From Phycisphaerae bacterium (GTDB taxonomy: Bacteria > Planctomycetota > Phycisphaerae > Phycisphaerales > SM1A02): 8,472 bases of DNA. Of the stretch, positions 6,007 through 8,472 are shown one piece after another. The stretch covers positions 11,673-20,144 of the forward strand of contig NYSW01000073.1 of the NCBI GenBank assembly GCA_002683195.1, read 5' to 3'. A program made the translations under genes and the position numbers. The notes under the pieces are model-generated. The model ran no database searches and was not told the DNA's origin. It saw only the letters and a list, made by a program, of their open reading frames with translations. Positions within the stretch are counted from its first letter, which is position 1; every line of letters begins with the position of its first letter.

Positions 6007-7281
6007 ATGAAACGAATCGCCAGTCCGAACCCCACTCGCATCCTCCCCGCGCTGCTCCTGGCCCTCCCCGCCGGGACCGCCCACGCCGGGGACACCATCC
6101 AGTTCGAGATCATCTCGGAGGGTCTGGCGAACGGCGTCTCCGACGACGGCAGCGTCGTGGTCGGCCAGAACAACTCGGGCGGCTTCATCTGGACCCTCGA
6201 CGGGCTCCAGGAGATCGGTGGCGTCGCGGCGATCGCGGCGGATGCGGACGGATCCTTCATCACCGGTGACCGGTCGTTTCCGAGTGGCGACACCGCCGCG
6301 AGATACGTCGCGGGGGGATGGTGGACCGAATTCGGCGGCCTCGGACCGAGCGGCTGCGACTCGAGCCTCTCCAGCGCCTACGACATCAGTTCGGACGGCC
6401 AGCGATGCGTGGGCCTCGGATGGGATGGCTGCAGCGCGAACGCCTTCCTCTGGTCGGAGGCCGAAGGCATGTTCGAACTTCCGCGGATCGGACCGAGCGC
6501 GACCCGGTCGGACACGATTTCGGGAGACGGGACCGTGATAGGCGGCTGGGACCAGGCGTCGAACGGAAGCCGTCGCGCCGCGGTGTGGTTCGAGAATGCG
6601 AAGACCGGCGAGTGGGATGAGACACTCGTGCTCGAGGGCACCTTCGGAAACCCCGAGGGCTACGGTGAAGTGTACGGATCGAACGGAGACGGTTCGATTC
6701 TCGTGGGAAGCGCCGACGGGACATCCGACGCCACGTCCGGCGGCTTCATGTACCTCGCGGATGACGGCGTCGTGAACATCGGCCTGCTGCCTCCGGAGCA
6801 GTTCCCCTACGTCGGCGGTGCGCTCGACGTCACCGAGGACGGACGCGCGATCGTCGGTTTTCAGCGAGAGGGTTTCGGCGGTGGCCAGTCCTTCCGCGCC
6901 ACCTACTGGACGCCGGAAACCGGATTGGTGGACCTCAAGGAACACCTCAACGGTCTCGGCGCCCGCATTCCGGTGGCGTTCACGCTCGCCGCGGCGATGT
7001 CCGTGAGCGACGACGGCAAGGTCATCTGCGGTTGGGGCTATCAAGGCCTCTTCTTCCAGCAGGAAGCCTGGGTCATCGTGCTTCCGAGTGACGATATCCC
7101 GTGTCCGGCCGACCTCAACGGTGACGGCACAGTCGGCGGCGCCGACCTCGGCCTTCTGCTCGCCGCCTGGGGAACCGCGGATCCCGCGGCCGACCTGAAT
7201 GGAGACGGAAACGTCGACGGCGGTGACTTGGGCCTGCTCCTGAGTGCCTGGGGTCCGTGTCCCGCGGGTCTGTGTCCCTGA
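6007..7281 (+). CDS. Secreted HAF-repeat protein with dockerin-like C-terminus
   Basis: The 424-residue protein starts with a signal peptide: a basic MKR, a hydrophobic stretch, and a likely signal peptidase I site after AHA (25-27). Seven short repeats of the form xIS-DG-xxVxG follow, with the DG glycine near 48, 82, 131, 175, 229, 279 and 337. This is the pattern of the extracellular HAF repeat family, and seven units suggest a seven-bladed propeller. The tail has two calcium-loop-like motifs, DLNGDGTVGGADLGLLLAAW from 369 and DLNGDGNVDGGDLGLLLSAW from 396, then GPCPAGLCP. This dockerin-like ending is common on exported Phycisphaerae proteins and may be a sorting or attachment signal. ATG 6007 is chosen for the signal peptide. 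The frame is open further upstream only through the tandem repeat. Codons are much richer in third-position G/C than in the biosynthetic genes, which suggests separate history and regulation. The ligand is unknown. Confidence 0.9.
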   Translation: MKRIASPNPTRILPALLLALPAGTAHAGDTIQFEIISEGLANGVSDDGSVVVGQNNSGGFIWTLDGLQEIGGVAAIAADADGSFITGDRSFPSGDTAARYVAGGWWTEFGGLGPSGCDSSLSSAYDISSDGQRCVGLGWDGCSANAFLWSEAEGMFELPRIGPSATRSDTISGDGTVIGGWDQASNGSRRAAVWFENAKTGEWDETLVLEGTFGNPEGYGEVYGSNGDGSILVGSADGTSDATSGGFMYLADDGVVNIGLLPPEQFPYVGGALDVTEDGRAIVGFQREGFGGGQSFRATYWTPETGLVDLKEHLNGLGARIPVAFTLAAAMSVSDDGKVICGWGYQGLFFQQEAWVIVLPSDDIPCPADLNGDGTVGGADLGLLLAAWGTADPAADLNGDGNVDGGDLGLLLSAWGPCPAGLCP

Positions 7282-7331
7282 TTCGTCGATTGATTCTCAC
7301 GGCCGCATGTTGATGCATGTGGTTCGAAACA

Positions 7332-7392
7332 CCTGAAGCCCAACACCCCTCGCCGTCGGCATTGCGTCGACCCCGGGGGGTGTTTCTTCAGG
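7332..7392. terminator. Long interrupted hairpin downstream of the HAF gene (possible bidirectional terminator)
   Basis: CCTGAAG (7332-7338) pairs with CTTCAGG (7386-7392), and AACACCCC (7342-7349) pairs with GGGGTGTT (7377-7384). Between the two stems is an internal bulge of CCC against T. The loop is about 27 nt and contains a self-complementary CCCCGGGG. The element lies 50 nt after the HAF stop and just beyond the end of the broken minus-strand gene, so it could have ended transcription from both sides. Neither strand has a strong T-run. A structured RNA is an alternative. Confidence 0.45.
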
Positions 7393-7404
7393 CTCAAGAG
7401 CAGA

Positions 7405-7758
7405 TCAGAAAATGGCGCCTGGTCCGCTATCGAACGAACCACTTCGATACTTCGGGCACGTCCGGGCTTCGAGCCGACAGGTGTCGCTGATGTTTCGGCT
7501 TCGGCATTTCGTGCACGTTTCTCACGGCCGTTCGGTGTCCACTTGAAAGTGATGGTTGCAGTCGAGGCAGAGATGAGGGGCGTCGACGCCTTCGATCGGC
7601 TGGGCGGGAATCTCGGGGTGATACGCGCAGACCTTGCACCGAGATCGGGGTTGACCTTGAAGGGATCGGTTTCAATCGATGTGGTGCGGGTTGCCGTCGT
7701 CCCGGACCTCGACGCAGTTGTCGCAGGAAACGCATTGGAAGATCATGGATTGGGCCAT
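7405..7758 (-). pseudogene. Broken zinc-ribbon protein gene with multiple CxxC motifs
   Basis: The frame from ATG 7758 has GGAG 9 nt upstream and reads MAQSMIFQCVSCDNCVEV..., with most codons ending in G or C. It meets TGA at 7674-7672, continues in the same frame with CKVCAYHPEIP, LCLDCNHHFQVDTE, a second TGA at 7524-7522, then ETCTKCRSRN, DTC and CPKY, and stops at TGA 7407-7405. The paired CxxC motifs are typical of zinc-binding ribbons, and the last pair looks damaged (CPKY where CPxC is expected). The stretch between the first TGA and CKVC reads better in the shifted frame (ETDPFKVNPDLG), implying two opposite 1-nt indels near 7673 and 7639. The second TGA is one C-to-T change from CGA (Arg). 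I infer a decayed gene or sequencing errors in an intact one. The family is not recognised. The frame is also open upstream to an ATG at 7839, but the 7758 start has the better ribosome site. Confidence 0.6.
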
Positions 7759-7891
7759 GCTTGAGGTCTCCGGCGGGGCCGTCGTTTCCGGCACCCGAAA
7801 AGAGAACGGATGCCGATCGAGGGGCCATCCAGTTCGCATGAAATCCACACGCTCCGGATTCGACGTGCCGAAGGGAGGGGCTGCAGCGGTG

Positions 7892-8122
7892 TCACGCCGG
7901 CTCGGAGATATCGGTCCGTTGGCGAACCGTCTCGGCCGACGATCGGGCCCTCATCGCCGGTCCGATCTCAAGTTTCTTCACCAAAGGCTTGACCGGATTT
8001 GTCGCACCAAGGACCATCAGAGGGCGCCGGCCGAGTCGTGTGACCGCGTCGGAGACGAATTCGTGATGCGCGGGTCAAGACCCCATCGGGTTACAGCGCA
8101 TCATCATTTCCGCCACGGGCAT
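7892..8122 (-). pseudogene. Possible second interrupted small gene, unidentified
   Basis: From ATG 8122 the minus strand reads MPVAEMMMRCNPMGS, a TGA at 8077-8075, then PAHHEFVSDAVTRLGRRP, GATNPVKPLVKKLEIGP and on to TGA 7894-7892. By hand count roughly three quarters of its codons end in G or C, second positions are lowest, and the protein looks non-random, so it may be a real coding frame broken by one CGA-to-TGA change. Against this, there is no Shine-Dalgarno sequence, no recognisable family, and the plus-strand frame opposite it is also open. It lies 133 nt upstream of the zinc-ribbon remnant on the same strand. Confidence 0.28.
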
Positions 8123-8124
8123 GA

Positions 8125-8130
8125 GATTCT
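8125..8130 (+). promoter_or_regulatory. -10-like hexamer close to the start at 8137
   Basis: GATTCT ends 6 nt before ATG 8137, the same spacing as TATGCT before ATG 6007. The two stretches align as xATxCTxGxAxC followed by ATG. No Shine-Dalgarno sequence is present. It overlaps a perfect TTCTAGAA palindrome at 8127-8134. The evidence is two sites in one window, so it is suggestive only. Confidence 0.25.
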
Positions 8131-8136
8131 AGAACC

Positions 8137-8472
8137 ATGGCATCCGACCCCCGCTACAAGATTTCGGTCGTGATCGCGACATACGACCGTCCGGAACGTC
8201 TCCGTGAATGCCTTGATTCCCTCACGCGGAGCGTCCTTCCCCGCGCTCTTTTTCAGGTCGTGGTGATCGACGATGGCAGCCCGCAACCCTCCGTGGAGGT
8301 CACACGGTCGTTCGAATCGGAACTCAACATCCGATGCATCCGTCAGGAGAATCTGGGGCCGGCGGCGGCACGCAATCGCGGTGTTTCGGAATCCTCGTCG
8401 CGATTCATCGCCTTCATCGACGATGATTGTCGGACGGATCCCCAGTGGCTTTCGGTGATCGTACGCAATCTC
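8137..8472 (+). CDS. Family 2 glycosyltransferase, N-terminal part (runs off the window)
   Basis: The first 112 residues are present and the frame is open to the window edge. They show the start of a GT-A fold: the first beta-strand KISVVIATYDRPERL, the nucleotide-binding VVVIDDGS (41-48), NLGPAAARNRG, and the metal-binding FIDDDC (93-98). These are the standard landmarks of non-processive family 2 transferases, which move a sugar from a nucleotide sugar to a lipid, protein or growing glycan. No signal peptide or N-terminal membrane helix is visible, so the domain is cytosolic. ATG 8137 is preferred because it begins right before the conserved first strand. There is no ribosome site and a -10-like hexamer lies 6 nt upstream. 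It is separated from the terpenoid operon by the HAF gene and the broken region, so a shared role is not implied. Confidence 0.88.
   Translation, partial: MASDPRYKISVVIATYDRPERLRECLDSLTRSVLPRALFQVVVIDDGSPQPSVEVTRSFESELNIRCIRQENLGPAAARNRGVSESSSRFIAFIDDDCRTDPQWLSVIVRNL

Noticed and set aside
5887..7044. Long open frame on the minus strand opposite the HAF gene
   Set aside because: The plus strand encodes a signal peptide, seven repeats and a dockerin-like tail. The minus frame reads through the tandem repeat and has no recognisable domain.
7543..7764. Plus-strand small gene opposite the zinc-ribbon remnant
   Set aside because: It has a TTG start without a ribosome site, and it is codon-aligned with the minus frame, whose repeated CxxC pairs and Shine-Dalgarno site are much better evidence.
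7282..8136. tRNA, rRNA or insertion sequence in the gene-poor interval
   Set aside because: I found no cloverleaf, ribosomal sequence, transposase motif or flanking terminal repeats.
7679..8173. Plus-strand 164-residue open frame overlapping the start of the last glycosyltransferase
   Set aside because: It has no motif and no ribosome site, has lower third-position G/C than the opposite strand, and overlaps two better-supported elements out of frame.

Overview
The window looks like a GC-rich planctomycete, most likely from the Phycisphaerae. The strongest clue is the secreted protein at 6007-7281. It ends in a dockerin-like double motif (DLNGDG...ADLGLLLxxWG, then GPCP), a tail I associate with that class. 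This assignment is inference from one protein family and was not tested against a database.

Region 1 (1-5777, + strand) reads as one biosynthetic operon. It holds the 3' tail of an unknown gene, a soluble cytochrome P450, a short class II terpene cyclase-like protein with a DxDDTA motif and three QxxDGxW repeats, a PAPS-dependent-type sulfotransferase, a UbiA-superfamily membrane prenyltransferase, and a membrane-bound cellulose-synthase-like family 2 glycosyltransferase. Spacing is tight: the first junction overlaps, the sulfotransferase and UbiA genes share an ATGA, and the other gaps are 33-63 nt. Together the genes suggest assembly of a cyclised isoprenoid or meroterpenoid that is oxidised, sulfated and perhaps glycosylated at the membrane. 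The P450 lacks the usual acid-alcohol pair and is cut short after its heme loop. The cyclase appears to have only one helical domain. The product is unknown.

Region 2 (5778-6006) holds a small perfect hairpin, eight tandem copies of an 8-bp unit GGAAAGC(G/A), and a -10-like hexamer just before the next start codon.

Region 3 (6007-7281, + strand) encodes a secreted seven-repeat HAF-type protein with the dockerin-like tail. Its third codon positions are visibly richer in G/C than those of region 1.

Region 4 (7282-8136) has no intact gene that I can defend. It contains a long hairpin (7332-7392). On the minus strand lies a broken zinc-ribbon gene (7405-7758) with several CxxC motifs, two in-frame TGA codons and probable compensating frameshifts. 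A second, weaker minus-strand reading frame (7892-8122) carries one in-frame TGA.

Region 5 (8137-8472, + strand) is the 5' part of a soluble family 2 glycosyltransferase that runs off the window. Its start, like that of 6007, sits 6 nt after a -10-like hexamer and has no normal Shine-Dalgarno sequence.
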